28,767 nt of DNA from Candidatus Saccharibacteria bacterium UBA6224 (GCA_002441585.1 DJWS01000003.1:1-28767), one strand, 5' to 3'; positions 13,724 to 22,154 are shown, counted from the first letter of the stretch. Notes: generated by a model not told the origin, from the letters alone. Numbers and translations are program-made.

Positions 13724-15049
13724 ATGCCGCAAATTGTCGAACCAGACATCGAAACGTTTGCCCGTATTAAAGTCGTTGGCGTGGGTGGTGCCGGCGGAGC
13801 AGCCATCAACCGCATGGTTGACGCTGGTATCGAGAGCGTAGAGTTCATAGCTATTAATACTGACGCTCAGGCCCTCCATTATTCCAAGGCCAAGGTCAAG
13901 ATTCACATCGGCAAAGATGCTACGCGTGGACTTGGCGCCGGGGCCGACCCCCAGGTGGGCCAGAAGGCCGCCGAGGAATCAAAAGAAGAAATCCGATCCG
14001 CCCTTGAGGGTGCCGATATGGTATTCGTTACGATTGGTGCAGGTGGTGGTACGGGCAGTGGCGCCGGTCATGTTGTGGCGCAGATCGCCAAAGACCTAGG
14101 CATTTTGGTGGTAGGTTTTGCGACCAAGCCATTCGCATTCGAGGGCGAGAAGCGTCGACGCAACGCGGACGATGCTATCCAGAGACTTCGTAGCGCAGTC
14201 GATACGCTAATCATTATTCCGAACGATAGATTACTCCAGACCATCGACCGTCAGACTCCTCTCATGGAGGCGTTCAAGGTAGCCGATGATGTGTTGCGCC
14301 AAGGAGTGCAAGGAATATCGGACCTCATCACTGTACATGGCCTCATTAACTTAGACTTTGCAGACGTTAAGGCCGTTATGAGTAACGCCGGTTCTGCCCT
14401 GATGGGTATTGGCCGCTCAAGCGGTGAGAACCGTGCTATTACGGCCGCACAGCAAGCAATTGAATCGCCATTACTCGAGGTTTCAATCGACGGAGCACGT
14501 GGCATCCTATTCAATGTGATTGGTGGCAACGATCTGTCGATGCACGAAATTAACGCTGCCGCTGAAACAATCACCAACGCCGCCGATCCTGATGCAAACA
14601 TTATTTTTGGTGCGACCATCAGCCCCGAGATCGAAGGCGAGGTCATAATAACGGTCGTAGCAACCGGTTTTGATGCCTCTTACTTTCAGGGTCGCCAAGC
14701 AGTTAATGACCGTGTCGCCCAGCCGGCCAGTTCAGGCAACAATGATTCTGACGACAGCACCATTGCCGATGATTCATCTGTGACTAGCGGCGACGCCTCG
14801 ATGAAAGATCTGGACATGTCCCTGACCGACACGCAACCTGACATGAACGCCAGCCTAAAGTCAGATGACACGGTGCCAAATATCTGGACCCTGGATGACG
14901 ACAAACACGACGAAGATTCAAATACCAAAGAGCACGAAGCAATCGTTGGTGATCATGAGGACGAGCTCGAGCGTCCATCGTTCCTTCGCCGCCTTAAAAA
15001 ACGCCGCGATACAACAGAGAAAGACTCTGACTCTACCCCAAAGGATTAG
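13724..15049 (+). CDS. ftsZ: Cell division GTPase FtsZ
   Basis: 441 residues. This tubulin-like GTPase forms the Z-ring. The N-terminal GVGGAGGAAINRM (19-31), the tubulin signature GGGTGSG (107-113) and the T7-loop region NLDFADVKAVM (near 206-216) are intact. After about residue 320 there is an acidic, Asp/Ser/Thr-rich linker of roughly 90 residues. The C-terminal peptide ERPSFLRRLKKRR matches the DxPxFLRxR motif that binds FtsA. It is followed by an extra charged tail. The start ATG has GAGGGG (13715-13720) 3 nt upstream, a close but usable SD. There is a dedicated promoter and no obvious terminator after the stop. Confidence 0.96.
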   Translation: MPQIVEPDIETFARIKVVGVGGAGGAAINRMVDAGIESVEFIAINTDAQALHYSKAKVKIHIGKDATRGLGAGADPQVGQKAAEESKEEIRSALEGADMVFVTIGAGGGTGSGAGHVVAQIAKDLGILVVGFATKPFAFEGEKRRRNADDAIQRLRSAVDTLIIIPNDRLLQTIDRQTPLMEAFKVADDVLRQGVQGISDLITVHGLINLDFADVKAVMSNAGSALMGIGRSSGENRAITAAQQAIESPLLEVSIDGARGILFNVIGGNDLSMHEINAAAETITNAADPDANIIFGATISPEIEGEVIITVVATGFDASYFQGRQAVNDRVAQPASSGNNDSDDSTIADDSSVTSGDASMKDLDMSLTDTQPDMNASLKSDDTVPNIWTLDDDKHDEDSNTKEHEAIVGDHEDELERPSFLRRLKKRRDTTEKDSDSTPKD

Positions 15050-15084
15050 CGGTTTCTGTATTAAATAATACAACCAAAAAATGA

Positions 15085-15113
15085 TTGCAGTGCGCTATAA
15101 GTAGGGTTACTAT
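15085..15113 (+). promoter_or_regulatory. Promoter of the nrdR-nrdJ operon
   Basis: TTGCAG (15085-15090), 17 bp, TACTAT (15108-15113), with the predicted start near 15120. The first NrdR-box-like element fills the spacer and the second lies just past the start. Confidence 0.75.
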
Positions 15114-15138
15114 TAGTTAACAAAGCGCTATATATAGG
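15092..15138 (+). promoter_or_regulatory. Two tandem NrdR-box-like operators
   Basis: GCGCTATAAGTAGG (15092-15105) and GCGCTATATATAGG (15125-15138) share 12 of 14 bases. They are 33 bp apart start to start, about three helical turns, as known NrdR boxes are (consensus about ACAcwATATmTwGTGT). They straddle the promoter of nrdR itself. Autoregulation with dATP/ATP sensing is the likely meaning. Confidence 0.7.
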
Positions 15139-15189
15139 CAATTTGATAGCCGCTCGTACGTTTATTTTGGTAAAGGAGGTGCATAAGTA

Positions 15190-15672
15190 ATGAAATGCAG
15201 CCAATGTCAGGAATGCGATACGAAGGTTATCGAATCGCGAGATGTTGCTGATGGCCAGGCTGTACGCCGCCGCCGAATGTGCACGAACTGCATGTACCGT
15301 TTTACGACGTATGAGCGTCTTGAGCGGCCACAGCTTATAGTCATCAAGCATGATGGTACTCGTGAACTATTCAATCGGGCAAAATTGCTCGCCGGACTGT
15401 ACAGGGCGTGCGAGAAAACCCCGGTAAGTGGCATGCAGCTAGAGTCACTTGTCTCGGACATCGAGCAAGAACTCCACACGTGCGGTTCCAATGAGATCCA
15501 GTCGGTCAAGATTGGTGAACATGTCATGGAACGCTTGGCGGCCATCAATGAAGTGGCATACGTTCGGTTCGCAAGTGTTTACAGACGCTTCAAGAGCATC
15601 GAAGGATTCGAGGAAGAACTGACGCACATCAAACAAAAAAAGTATGAAAAGGACCTCGTCAAAGAATCATAG
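15190..15672 (+). CDS. nrdR: Transcriptional repressor NrdR
   Basis: 160 residues, the usual size. NrdR represses ribonucleotide reductase genes and senses ATP/dATP by an ATP-cone. The zinc ribbon ligands are Cys3, Cys6, Cys31 and Cys34, with an extra Cys9. The conserved ESRDVADGQAVRRRRMC segment (15-31) sits between the pairs. The ATP-cone covers about 47-137 (VIKHDGTRELFNRAKLLAGL, then KIGEHVMERLAAINEVAYVRFASVYRRF). The ATG at 15190 follows SD AAGGAGG (15173-15179) by 10 nt. Two NrdR-like boxes overlap its promoter, and nrdJ starts 156 nt after its stop, so it likely controls both itself and the reductase. Confidence 0.95.
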   Translation: MKCSQCQECDTKVIESRDVADGQAVRRRRMCTNCMYRFTTYERLERPQLIVIKHDGTRELFNRAKLLAGLYRACEKTPVSGMQLESLVSDIEQELHTCGSNEIQSVKIGEHVMERLAAINEVAYVRFASVYRRFKSIEGFEEELTHIKQKKYEKDLVKES

Positions 15673-15828
15673 GAGTGATTTGACGGCTCCCTTCGCATCT
15701 GATGCAGGGTTTTCCCGCATAAGATTCGCAGAGAGCTCCGACGGTAGCGTTTGCGAGAGACGACGACGCCGCGAACTCCAACAAACACAATCAATAACAA
15801 ACTACATAACATACGAAGTGAGGGTATT

Positions 15829-18639
15829 ATGGGAAAAACAGCAAGTCTTGGTGTAAGGCGCTTTTTTACGCAGCCGGAAACTAAAGCCTACGACGCATTG
15901 AAGTGGGTGTCGCGCGATTCAATTATTACTAATCCGGCCAGCAGTACGCCCGTGTTTGAGCAGAAGGGCGTTGAATTCCCACAGGGTTGGTCACTCAATG
16001 CTATCAACATCGTGGCGCAGAAATATTTCAGTGGTACGCCAGGAACATCCGGTCGTGAGTCCTCTTTGAAGCACCTGATTGATCGTGTAGTCGATACGGT
16101 GACCCGACAGGGTTCCCAAGAGGGCTACTTCGAGACAGAAGCTGAGGCCGAAGATTTTCGAGAGGAACTTAAATTTATCCTGGCGACCCAGCGTGCAGCC
16201 TTTAACTCCCCAGTCTGGTTTAACATCGGCGCACCAGATCGTGCACAGCAGGCAAGTGCCTGCTTCATCTTGGGCATCGAGGATACCATGGAAGCAATCC
16301 TTGGCTGGTATGTCGATGAGGGCATGATATTCAAGGGTGGTTCTGGTTCGGGCGTCAACCTGAGCGCTATCCGTTCGTCCGTTGAACCACTTGGTAAAAG
16401 TGCCGGCACGGCCAGTGGTCCGCTTAGCTTCATGCGTGGAGCGGATGCGTCCGCCGGTGCCATCAAGAGTGGGGGCAAGACACGTCGGGCCGCCAAGATG
16501 GTAATCCTCAATGTCGACCACCCGGATGTCGAGCAGTTCATCTGGTGCAAGGCTCGCGAGGAGCAAAAAGCTCGTGTACTGCAGGAGTTTGGCTTCGATA
16601 TGAGCCTAGATGGCAAGGATAGTTTCTCCGTGCAGTATCAGAACGCCAACAACTCGGTCCGAGTGAGCGACGAGTTCATGCAGGCCGTCGTAGATGATGC
16701 TGATTGGCAATTGCGCGCCGTCACCACCGGCAAGCCGGTCAAGACGTTGAAAGCCCGTGATCTGTATCGCCAATTCGCTCAGGCGGCATGGGAATGTGCC
16801 GACCCTGGCATGCAGTTCGACACGACTATCAATAAGTGGCACACCGCTCCTAACGCCGGCCGTATCAACGCCAGCAATCCCTGCAGCGAGTACATGCACC
16901 TTGATAATTCGGCCTGTAACTTGGCTAGTATCAACCTGTTGCGCTATCTTAACACCGACGGTACCTTCGATATCGATGCTTTCAAGCACACTGTCAGCTT
17001 GGTCTTTACGGCCCAAGAAATACTTGTAGGTTACTCAGCCTATCCAACCGAAAAAATCGGCAAAAATGCCCGTGCTTACCGTGAGCTTGGCTTGGGTTAC
17101 GCTAACCTAGGTGCGATGCTGATGGCCCAGGGCTTGCCGTACGACAGTGATGAGGGCCGCGCTCAGGCTGCAGCTATTACTGCGTTAATGACAGGCTATG
17201 CCTACGCTACGAGCGCCAAACTGGCTCGCATAGTCGGTCCGTTCGCTGGCTTCCATAAGGATCGCGAGGGTATGCTCAATGTTCTCAAGATGCACCGCGA
17301 AGAGGTTTCGAAGATTGATGCCAACTTTGTCCGTGAAGATCTCTTGAGTGCTGCTGCCAGCGCCTGGGATGAGGCAGTTGAACTGGGTGAGCTATACGGA
17401 GTCCGCAATAGCCAGGCAAGTGTGTTGGCTCCCACCGGGACGATTGGCCTGATGATGGACTGCGACACTACCGGTATTGAGCCTGACTTGGGACTGGTAA
17501 AGGTCAAGAAGCTGGTCGGTGGAGGCACTATGAGCATCGTCAACCAGACCGTGCCACGGGCTCTCAAGACTCTTGGTTACACCAAGGCGCAGATTGACGA
17601 AATCGTAAACTACATTGATGTCGAAAAGACAATACTTGGCGCCCCTCACCTCAAGAAAGAGCACGAAAGTGTCTTTGCTTGCTCGATGGGCGACAACGCC
17701 ATCCACTACCTAGGACATGTCAAGATGATGGCCGCCGTGCAGCCGTTCATCTCCGGTGCTATCAGCAAGACAGTCAACATGCCCGAAGATGTAACGGTGG
17801 AAGATGTCGAGCAGTTGCACATCGAGGCTTGGCAGATGGGCTTGAAGGCGGTTGCGATCTACCGCGATAACTGTAAGGTTGCCCAACCGCTTGCTATGGC
17901 TAAGAAAGAAGTCAAGGCCGAACCAGCACCCGTACAGGCCGCCGCTCCGGTGCAGGCGGTCGAAGCCGTCTCGGAGAAGTATGTGGTCAAGGGAGCGGTC
18001 CGTCGCGAGTTGCCGAAGGTACGCAACTCCAAGACGTTCTCATTCACTGTGGCAGGCAGCCACGGCTACATAACGGTCGGTGAGTACGATGACGGCACTC
18101 CTGGGGAGATTTTCATGCGAATAGCCAAGCAGGGTTCTACCTTGGCAGGCTTCATGGATGCATTCGCTATCTCACTCAGCCACGGTCTACAGTACGGTGT
18201 GCCTCTAAAGGACTACGTCAAGTCATTTACCAGTATGTCATTTGCCCCATCGGGCATCACTGACGATCCGGAAATCCGGACGGCTTCCAGTCTGGTAGAC
18301 TACGTCTTTCGTCGCCTTGCTCTCAGCTATCTTAGCTTTGACAACCGATTGGAGCTAGGCCTGGCATCCATCGACGATATGCCAGACACGCAAACAAGCC
18401 TACTAGAAGCGGCAACGAATCTAGAGCAGGTAGCGCGAGCCGAATCAATCGTAGAAGACACCCCAGTTACTGAGCCAGTCGAGGCGGCACAGCAGCCGGC
18501 GTCGGCATCTGCATCCAGCAAGGCTGCTTCAGTGGTCGATAGCAATGCACCATTGTGCTACAACTGCGGCAACCAGACACAACGCTCCGGCAGCTGCTAT
18601 GTCTGCACATCGTGTGGTTCTACCACTGGCTGTAGCTAA
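15829..18639 (+). CDS. nrdJ: Adenosylcobalamin-dependent ribonucleotide reductase, class II
   Basis: 936 residues from ATG 15829. It makes dNTPs using a 5'-deoxyadenosyl radical from adenosylcobalamin. The N-terminal FNSPVWFNIG (125-134), GGSGSGVNLSAIRSS (170-184), the finger loop NPCSE (350-354, with catalytic Cys352 and Glu354) and APTGTIGLMMDCDTTGIEPDL are typical. The C-terminal region has two CxxC pairs in CYNCGNQTQRSG...CYVCTSCG, a zinc ribbon that probably carries redox cysteines. No N-terminal ATP-cone is seen. The frame is open 26 codons upstream of 15829, but the SD GTGAGGG (15818-15823) points to this ATG. It follows nrdR by 156 nt, without a B12 riboswitch. A perfect terminator hairpin follows. 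The cofactor must be made or imported by genes outside the window. Confidence 0.95.
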   Translation: MGKTASLGVRRFFTQPETKAYDALKWVSRDSIITNPASSTPVFEQKGVEFPQGWSLNAINIVAQKYFSGTPGTSGRESSLKHLIDRVVDTVTRQGSQEGYFETEAEAEDFREELKFILATQRAAFNSPVWFNIGAPDRAQQASACFILGIEDTMEAILGWYVDEGMIFKGGSGSGVNLSAIRSSVEPLGKSAGTASGPLSFMRGADASAGAIKSGGKTRRAAKMVILNVDHPDVEQFIWCKAREEQKARVLQEFGFDMSLDGKDSFSVQYQNANNSVRVSDEFMQAVVDDADWQLRAVTTGKPVKTLKARDLYRQFAQAAWECADPGMQFDTTINKWHTAPNAGRINASNPCSEYMHLDNSACNLASINLLRYLNTDGTFDIDAFKHTVSLVFTAQEILVGYSAYPTEKIGKNARAYRELGLGYANLGAMLMAQGLPYDSDEGRAQAAAITALMTGYAYATSAKLARIVGPFAGFHKDREGMLNVLKMHREEVSKIDANFVREDLLSAAASAWDEAVELGELYGVRNSQASVLAPTGTIGLMMDCDTTGIEPDLGLVKVKKLVGGGTMSIVNQTVPRALKTLGYTKAQIDEIVNYIDVEKTILGAPHLKKEHESVFACSMGDNAIHYLGHVKMMAAVQPFISGAISKTVNMPEDVTVEDVEQLHIEAWQMGLKAVAIYRDNCKVAQPLAMAKKEVKAEPAPVQAAAPVQAVEAVSEKYVVKGAVRRELPKVRNSKTFSFTVAGSHGYITVGEYDDGTPGEIFMRIAKQGSTLAGFMDAFAISLSHGLQYGVPLKDYVKSFTSMSFAPSGITDDPEIRTASSLVDYVFRRLALSYLSFDNRLELGLASIDDMPDTQTSLLEAATNLEQVARAESIVEDTPVTEPVEAAQQPASASASSKAASVVDSNAPLCYNCGNQTQRSGSCYVCTSCGSTTGCS

Positions 18640-18692
18640 GATACTTGCAGTATCACCAGAAACAAGGGTCATTATGACCCTTGTTTCTTTTG
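18640..18692 (+). terminator. Terminator after nrdJ
   Basis: A small hairpin GATACT-TGC-AGTATC (18640-18654) is followed by a perfect 13-bp stem AGAAACAAGGGTC/GACCCTTGTTTCT (18658-18670 and 18676-18688) with an ATTAT loop and a T-run. The stem is symmetric enough to work in both directions. Confidence 0.9.
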
Positions 18693-18706
18693 TTGGGTCA
18701 GTGGTG

Positions 18707-18715
18707 TGGTACACT
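18707..18715 (+). promoter_or_regulatory. Extended -10 promoter of the thioredoxin-like gene
   Basis: TGG TACACT (18707-18715), 6 nt before the GTG start at 18722. Identical in form to the ROK promoter; leaderless mRNA predicted. Confidence 0.6.
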
Positions 18716-18721
18716 TTAGGG

Positions 18722-18994
18722 GTGAAAGTTCTTATCCTATACCGACCGAATTCTGAACATGCACGAGTAGTTGAGGCGTTTATTAAAGATTTTCAGTCCA
18801 CACATAGCAGTGATAAGCTGCAGGTACTCGACGTGGATAGCCGGGAAGGTAGCGCGACGGCTTCACTTTACGATGTCATGCAGTATCCGGCACTACTGGC
18901 CCTGAGAGATGATGGATCGATCCTTAAAACGTGGGAGGGCGAGACCCTACCTATGATGAACGAGATTGCCTACTACACCTTCTCGGCAGGGTGA
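18722..18994 (+). CDS. Thioredoxin-fold protein lacking the CxxC motif
   Basis: 90 residues from GTG 18722. The order beta-strand VKVLILYRP, helix SEHARVVEAFIKDF, strand KLQVLDVDS, helix, QYPALLALRDDG (the cis-Pro position), strand and final helix matches a thioredoxin/glutaredoxin fold. Where the redox CxxC would sit (after the first strand) the sequence is RPNSEHA, so the protein has no cysteine at all and cannot be a thiol reductase. The frame is open far upstream into nrdJ, but the -10 box, the terminator before it and the start of the fold all favour 18722. It lies directly before the ileS leader. Relatives of this type occur in Saccharibacteria, to my memory; function is unknown. Confidence 0.75.
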   Translation: MKVLILYRPNSEHARVVEAFIKDFQSTHSSDKLQVLDVDSREGSATASLYDVMQYPALLALRDDGSILKTWEGETLPMMNEIAYYTFSAG

Positions 18995-19000
18995 GAAGTG

Positions 19001-19009
19001 TGATATAGT
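19001..19009 (+). promoter_or_regulatory. Extended -10 promoter of ileS leader
   Basis: TGA TATAGT (19001-19009), no clear -35. The predicted start is near 19016, a few nucleotides before the T-box leader. Confidence 0.55.
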
Positions 19010-19019
19010 GGCGCTACAG

Positions 19020-19208
19020 GCATTCACCGTGCAGGTGAGAAGCGGCTATCAACCGCAAGCTGTGGGAAGAAAGGGTTTTACCGATTAGACCCCACCGGCC
19101 CGGGCCGTAAGACCGGATAACTAAGTGCCAAGAGTCGTTACTTTTGGAAGCCAGATGGTACCGTCCCGCAAGGGATTCTGGCGGACAAAAGTGACGACTT
19201 TTTGTTTT
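19020..19208 (+). promoter_or_regulatory. T-box riboswitch (Ile) upstream of ileS
   Basis: The antiterminator domain is clear: CCAGA (19151-19155), the T-box bulge TGGTACC (19156-19162), GTCCC-GCAA-GGGAT (19163-19176) and TCTGG (19177-19181). It pairs the tRNA acceptor end. The specifier is the Ile codon ATC (19048-19050) between GCGG and CCGC (19042-19056). This short stem I and the following AAGCTGTGGGAAGAA and TTAGACCCC sequence resemble the ultrashort, actinobacterial ileS T-boxes. Stem III is CCAAGAG-TCGTTA-CTTTTGG (19128-19147). Uncharged tRNA-Ile is expected to raise ileS expression. Confidence 0.85.
19133..19208 (+). terminator. Conditional terminator of the T-box
   Basis: AGTCGTTACTTTTG (19133-19146) pairs over 14 bp (one G-U) with 19186-19199, followed by TTTTTGTTTT (19199-19208). 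This pairing is incompatible with stem III (19128-19147). In addition, GUCCCGC (19163-19169) can pair with GCGGAC (19181-19186), which would break the antiterminator. The terminated form could therefore replace both stem III and the antiterminator. Confidence 0.75.
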
Positions 19209-19225
19209 GAAAGGAGTAAACAATC

Positions 19226-22087
19226 GTGAAATTCAAATCAGGCAACAGGCGACCCACCCAGGTTTACGAAAAAGACTTGGTGAATTATTGGCGTGATAAT
19301 AAAACCTTCGAGAAGTCGGTCGAGCAGCGTCCTCGTGACAACCGATACGTGTTTTATGATGGGCCACCGTTCATCACCGGAGTACCACATCACGGTACCC
19401 TTCTTAGCTCTATCGTCAAGGATGCCGTCCCACGATACTGGACGATGAAAGGTAAGCGTGTCGAGCGCGTATGGGGTTGGGATTGTCATGGCTTGCCGGC
19501 AGAAGTCTTTACCGAGAAAAAATTAGGTATTCAAGACAAGCGTGATGTTGGCACCAAGATTTCTCTAGAGGAGTATATACTCACCTGCCGTGACAATATG
19601 GTGCAGACCGGTAACCTATGGGAAGACACCATTTCTCGCATTGGCCGCTGGGTAGATTTCAGGGGTGCCTACAAGACCATGGACAAAGATTTCATGGAGT
19701 CTGTTTGGTGGGCCTTCAAGCAGCTGTACGACAAGGGCAAGATCTATGAAGGTGAGAAGGTGCTGCTGTATTGCGTGCGTGACGCAACGCCAATCAGCAA
19801 GGCCGAGGTCGCTATGGATAACAGCTATCAGGATGTGACCGATCCATCAGTCTTTGTTAAGTTCAAGCTAGCGGACGAAGACGCCTCGTTATTGGCGTGG
19901 ACGACCACACCGTGGACCTTACCGGCCAACACTGCAGTTGCCGTCAATGCCAAAGAAAAATACGTAAGGGTAAATGTCGGCGGCGAGTCACTGATACTCG
20001 CTAAGGCATTAGCCGACAAAGTCCTTACTGATGAGAAGCACAACGTTGTGGCTTACACAATTGAAGCCGAGATTAACGGTAGTGACTTGGTCGGCAAAGA
20101 GTACGTACCTTTGTTTGAAAATCGTGGTAAAAATGCCCACAAAGTATGGGCGGCAGACTATGTCACGCTCGAAGAAGGTACCGGTATAGTCCACTTGGCG
20201 CCCGCCTATGGTGAAGAAGACTACATGCTCGCCAAGCAGCGTAGTTTCCCCCTGGTCTCCAATATCGACGACAACGGTTTTTACACGGAGGGACCCTGGA
20301 ACGGGCAATATGTCTGGGACGCGAACAAGCCAATAGCCAAGCAGCTCCACGATGAAGGCATTATCTGGAAAATCGAATACGTTCGCCATAGCTATCCGCA
20401 CTGTCACCGATGTGGCACCAAATTGATGTACAGGGCTCACCCGAGTTGGTTTATGGATATCGATGGTCAGAGAACCGAAATGCTAGAACAAAACGGTGGC
20501 ATTAATTGGTTCCCGTCTCACATCAAACATGGACGATTTGAAAAAACAGTCCAGTCGGCACCTGATTGGAACCTATCTAGAGATCGTTTCTGGGCCACGG
20601 CGATGCCGGTATGGAAGGGCACCGATAAGGACGGTAAGGTTCACATCAAGGTCATTGGTAGCTACGAAGAGCTGAAGGAGTTATCCGGGGTTGAGCTAGA
20701 GGACTATCACCGGCCTTGGATTGACGATGTACGATTTACAATAGATGGGGTCGATTATCAGAGGATAGACAAGGTTCTGGATTGCTGGTTTGAGTCTGGC
20801 AGCATGCCTTTTGCCCAGTTCCACTATCCATTCGAGAATGTTGAGAAGTTTGAGGCAGACTTCCCCGGAGACTTCATTGCGGAGTATGTCGGACAGGTCC
20901 GAGCATGGTTCTACTATCTGCACGCGGTCAACGTCGGCCTGTTTGGCAAGCGGGCATTCACCAACGTCATAGTTACCGGCACGTTGGCCGGCAATGACGG
21001 GCGGAAGATGAGCAAAAGTTTCGGTAACTACACCGATCCGAATGAGCTAATGGACCTTTATGGTGCTGATGCGTTGCGTTACTTACTGCTCAGTTCGCCG
21101 GTATTGAATGGTGAAGATTTTAGTCTGCAGGATAAGGATGTCGCTGATGTGAGCCGAAAGCTGGCGATGGTCTGGAACATGTACGACTTCTTTACCATGT
21201 ACGCCGAAGTTGACAACTGGCAGTGGGATGGAAAACTGACTGATCCGAGCGAAAACCTCAAGAACCCTATGGATCAGTGGATAGTAAGCCGGCTTCATCA
21301 GATGGTTGGTACCGTTGAGGGCTACATGGACGGCTACGACCTACCGAATGCAACCAAACAGATCATTCCTTTCATTGAGGATGCATCTAATTGGTATGTT
21401 CGTCGATCAAGGCGTCGCTTTTGGAAGAGCGAGAACGACGCAGACAAGGACGATGCCTACAGGACACTTCATTATGTTTTGGTCAGATTGTCGTTGGTCA
21501 TGGCGCCGTTCACGCCGTTCTTAGCCGAGGAGCTCTATCAAAAACTCACAGGCAAGGAGAGCGTGCACCTGGAGAGCTGGATGCCTGCCGGCCATGTCAA
21601 TGAGGCTGTCATCGGTGAAATGTCAGAGGTCAGGGATTACGTGACGCAGGCGTTATCACTGCGAGCTAAAAACCATATCAAGGTCCGACAGCCGCTTGCC
21701 CTACTGAGCATTCCGAGTATGGGTAAATTTGTCGACTACCCAAGTGTTATCACCGAGGAGGTGAACGTCAAGCAGGTTGAGCAAGGCAGTGCGCTGGAGT
21801 TGGATACTCACATCACGCCCGCGCTTAGACAAGAGGGAATGATGCGTGAAATCATCCGTCACATCCAAAGTGGGCGCAAAAAGGCAGGCTTGCAGGTGGA
21901 CGACCGGATATTGCTGTCTTTGTCTACGGATGTTGCTGGCCTCAAAGATGCCATCTCTAACCACGGCCAGACCATCGCCACGGAAGTATTGGCCGATAAG
22001 GTGGAATCGGGCAAGGAATACTCTTACCGTGAGACGGTCAATGTCGAAAGCCAAGAGCTAACTTTGAGTCTTGAGAAGGCCAGCTAA
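19226..22087 (+). CDS. ileS: Isoleucyl-tRNA synthetase (type 2-like)
   Basis: 953 residues, GTG start with SD AAAGGAG (19210-19216) 9 nt upstream. It charges tRNA-Ile. The first signature reads PHHGTLL (residues 54-60, HIGH motif as HHGT) and the second is KMSKS (594-598). The sequence before it, GPPFITGVPHHGTLLSSIVKDAVPRYW, and GWDCHGLPAE resemble type 2 (eukaryote-like, IleRS2) enzymes rather than type 1. Editing domain CP1 follows (about 190-390), then a Cys/His cluster HCHRCGT. Type 2 enzymes are often mupirocin-tolerant, but that is family knowledge and not tested here. Expression is controlled by the T-box (19020-19208). It stops 67 nt before rplU with its own promoter. Confidence 0.95.
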   Translation: MKFKSGNRRPTQVYEKDLVNYWRDNKTFEKSVEQRPRDNRYVFYDGPPFITGVPHHGTLLSSIVKDAVPRYWTMKGKRVERVWGWDCHGLPAEVFTEKKLGIQDKRDVGTKISLEEYILTCRDNMVQTGNLWEDTISRIGRWVDFRGAYKTMDKDFMESVWWAFKQLYDKGKIYEGEKVLLYCVRDATPISKAEVAMDNSYQDVTDPSVFVKFKLADEDASLLAWTTTPWTLPANTAVAVNAKEKYVRVNVGGESLILAKALADKVLTDEKHNVVAYTIEAEINGSDLVGKEYVPLFENRGKNAHKVWAADYVTLEEGTGIVHLAPAYGEEDYMLAKQRSFPLVSNIDDNGFYTEGPWNGQYVWDANKPIAKQLHDEGIIWKIEYVRHSYPHCHRCGTKLMYRAHPSWFMDIDGQRTEMLEQNGGINWFPSHIKHGRFEKTVQSAPDWNLSRDRFWATAMPVWKGTDKDGKVHIKVIGSYEELKELSGVELEDYHRPWIDDVRFTIDGVDYQRIDKVLDCWFESGSMPFAQFHYPFENVEKFEADFPGDFIAEYVGQVRAWFYYLHAVNVGLFGKRAFTNVIVTGTLAGNDGRKMSKSFGNYTDPNELMDLYGADALRYLLLSSPVLNGEDFSLQDKDVADVSRKLAMVWNMYDFFTMYAEVDNWQWDGKLTDPSENLKNPMDQWIVSRLHQMVGTVEGYMDGYDLPNATKQIIPFIEDASNWYVRRSRRRFWKSENDADKDDAYRTLHYVLVRLSLVMAPFTPFLAEELYQKLTGKESVHLESWMPAGHVNEAVIGEMSEVRDYVTQALSLRAKNHIKVRQPLALLSIPSMGKFVDYPSVITEEVNVKQVEQGSALELDTHITPALRQEGMMREIIRHIQSGRKKAGLQVDDRILLSLSTDVAGLKDAISNHGQTIATEVLADKVESGKEYSYRETVNVESQELTLSLEKAS

Positions 22088-22090
22088 CAC

Positions 22091-22119
22091 TTTACATCGG
22101 TAGTCCTCTCTGATAGAAT
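22091..22119 (+). promoter_or_regulatory. Promoter of rplU
   Basis: TTTACA (22091-22096), 17 bp, TAGAAT (22114-22119) with a TGA extension. The leader is about 30 nt, with SD AAAGAGAG (22141-22148). Confidence 0.8.
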
Positions 22120-22154
22120 CAATCGGTAACACAATTTATCAAAGAGAGCTCATA

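Noticed and set aside
15673..15828. Cobalamin riboswitch before nrdJ
   Set aside because: No B12 box or matching fold was found; only a weak stem is present.
18545..18721. N-terminal extension of the thioredoxin-like protein into nrdJ
   Set aside because: It would cross the nrdJ zinc ribbon and its terminator; the extended -10 box and GTG at 18722 explain the start better.
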